Source: Planctomycetota bacterium
GTDB lineage: Bacteria > Planctomycetota > Planctomycetia > Planctomycetales > Planctomycetaceae
Length of the DNA stretch: 7,257 nt
NCBI GenBank assembly: GCA_013151585.1
Contig: JAADHY010000710.1
Location: 1-7,257 of the forward strand
Direction of reading: 5' to 3'
The position numbers and the translations under genes were made by a program. How positions within the stretch are numbered: position 1 is the first letter of the stretch; each line of letters begins with the position of its first letter. A model generated the notes under the pieces. The model saw only the letters and a list, made by a program, of their open reading frames with translations, had not been told where the DNA came from and did not search any database. Shown here in pieces: positions 6,815 through 7,257 of this stretch.

Positions 6815-6842
6815 TGGACGCGCGGCGGATTTCGCTTACAAT
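6815..6842 (+). promoter_or_regulatory. Candidate sigma-70-type promoter for the tRNA
   Basis: TGGACG (6815-6820) and TACAAT (6837-6842) are separated by 16 bp and match TTGACA/TATAAT at four and five positions. Transcription would start near 6849, leaving a leader of about 67 nt before the tRNA. The only plus-strand gene downstream is the tRNA with its terminator. Confidence 0.5.
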
Positions 6843-6915
6843 CAATAGCGCGGCGGAACAATGGTCTGTCGAGGCTGGGTGAGACCAAGCACGGCGTTTC
6901 TGCACCATCCAGGAC

Positions 6916-6989
6916 GTCCCCGTAGCTCAATCGGATAGAGCGTCGGCCTCCGGAGCCGAAGGTTGCAGGTTCGAATCCTGCCGGGGATA
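6916..6989 (+). tRNA. tRNA-Arg (anticodon CCG)
   Basis: A 74-nt cloverleaf: acceptor GTCCCCG/CGGGGAT, D stem GCTC/GAGC with a 9-nt loop, anticodon stem TCGGC/GCCGA with loop CTCCGGA (anticodon CCG at 6950-6952, reading CGG), 5-nt variable loop, T stem GCAGG/CCTGC with loop TTCGAAT, and discriminator A. All stems pair fully except a G-T pair at position 1-72. CCA is not encoded (the 3' flank is CTC), so it must be added enzymatically. It is a single gene with its own candidate promoter and terminator. Confidence 0.97.
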
Positions 6990-7009
6990 CTCAAGCGAGC
7001 GAAAGCTTC

Positions 7010-7051
7010 GACCCGTCGAGGTTCGGTGGACGGCCTCGGCGGGTCTTTTTT
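7010..7051 (+). terminator. Strong intrinsic terminator after the tRNA
   Basis: Arms GACCCGTCGAGG (7010-7021) and CCTCGGCGGGTC (7034-7045) pair over 12 bp with one G-T wobble, around a 12-nt loop, and are followed directly by six T (7046-7051). It starts 20 nt after the tRNA 3' end. There is no matching A-run on the left, so it works in the plus direction only. Confidence 0.92.
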
Positions 7052-7116
7052 GCGAGCCTGGACAGGGTAAGGAGGGAGCCCGATCGTTCACCAGGGGGAA
7101 CAGCCCCGGGAAACAG

Positions 7117-7257
7117 CTACCAGCGGAAGAAGCGATACGGGTCGTCCCATTCAGTGGGCGTGTCCAGGTACAGCCCTTTCTGCCAGCGGCCTTGGCTGGG
7201 ATCGGGGATCGCCCGCAATTGCACGTCGGCCAGCCAGAGCCGGCCCGGGCCGGTGTA
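7117..7257 (-). CDS. C-terminal 46 codons of an unidentified protein (5' part outside window)
   Basis: The minus strand is open from the window edge to a TAG at 7117-7119. The visible protein has GPGRLWLADVQL, like the last strands of a jelly-roll or carbohydrate-binding module (compare G-T-hydrophobic-W-hydrophobic-D-D-V in many CBM and glycoside hydrolase tails), and ends EWDDPYRFFRW. I associate this ending with secreted planctomycete proteins, from memory only. The enzyme part, if any, lies beyond the window. It converges on the tRNA unit. A small imperfect hairpin just past the stop (7091-7110) has no T-tract. Confidence 0.6.
   Translation of the reverse strand, partial: YTGPGRLWLADVQLRAIPDPSQGRWQKGLYLDTPTEWDDPYRFFRW

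Noticed and set aside
7091..7110. Intrinsic terminator for the minus-strand gene at 7117-7257
   Set aside because: The hairpin has only 4 bp plus a mismatch and 2 bp, and no T-tract follows on the minus strand.

Overview
The window looks like a piece of a moderately GC-rich planctomycete chromosome. The pointers are a fused AmmeMemoRadiSam protein, a DUF47/PiT phosphate pair, a C-terminus ending EWDDPYRFFRW of a type I associate with Pirellulales-like planctomycetes, and roughly 850 bp of repeat-bearing intergenic DNA. The lineage is inferred from gene content and style; there is no rRNA or other marker here to prove it.

Layout. (1) Positions 1-2655, plus strand: the 3' part of one long gene whose product joins the end of a radical SAM enzyme, an AMMECR1 domain, a divergent region that looks like a second AMMECR1-like domain, and a MEMO domain. 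These are the three partners of the AmmeMemoRadiSam system, normally separate proteins. A strong internal ribosome-binding site and ATG sit in the linker before AMMECR1. (2) Positions 2671-6021, minus strand, read from right to left: a DUF47/PhoU-like protein, a PiT-type phosphate permease broken by a frameshift, and an M29 metallo-aminopeptidase. The M29 gene converges on the fusion gene with only 15 bp between the stop codons. (3) Positions 6041-6915: no credible gene. The first part holds four hairpins and a 109-bp MITE-like element flanked by TA; the rest is largely featureless up to a tRNA promoter. (4) Positions 6916-6989: tRNA-Arg (anticodon CCG), followed by a strong intrinsic terminator. 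(5) Positions 7117-7257, minus strand: the last 46 codons of a gene that runs out of the window.

How it fits together. DUF47 next to PiT is a known pairing in which the PhoU-like protein modulates the low-affinity phosphate permease. Here the permease reading frame is interrupted by what looks like a 4-bp tandem duplication (GAATGAATG on the plus strand). Removing four bases restores a 417-residue protein with both family signatures, so this is a recent lesion, a reversible one or an assembly error. The AmmeMemoRadiSam system has no established function; the fusion supports the idea that its three components work as one unit.
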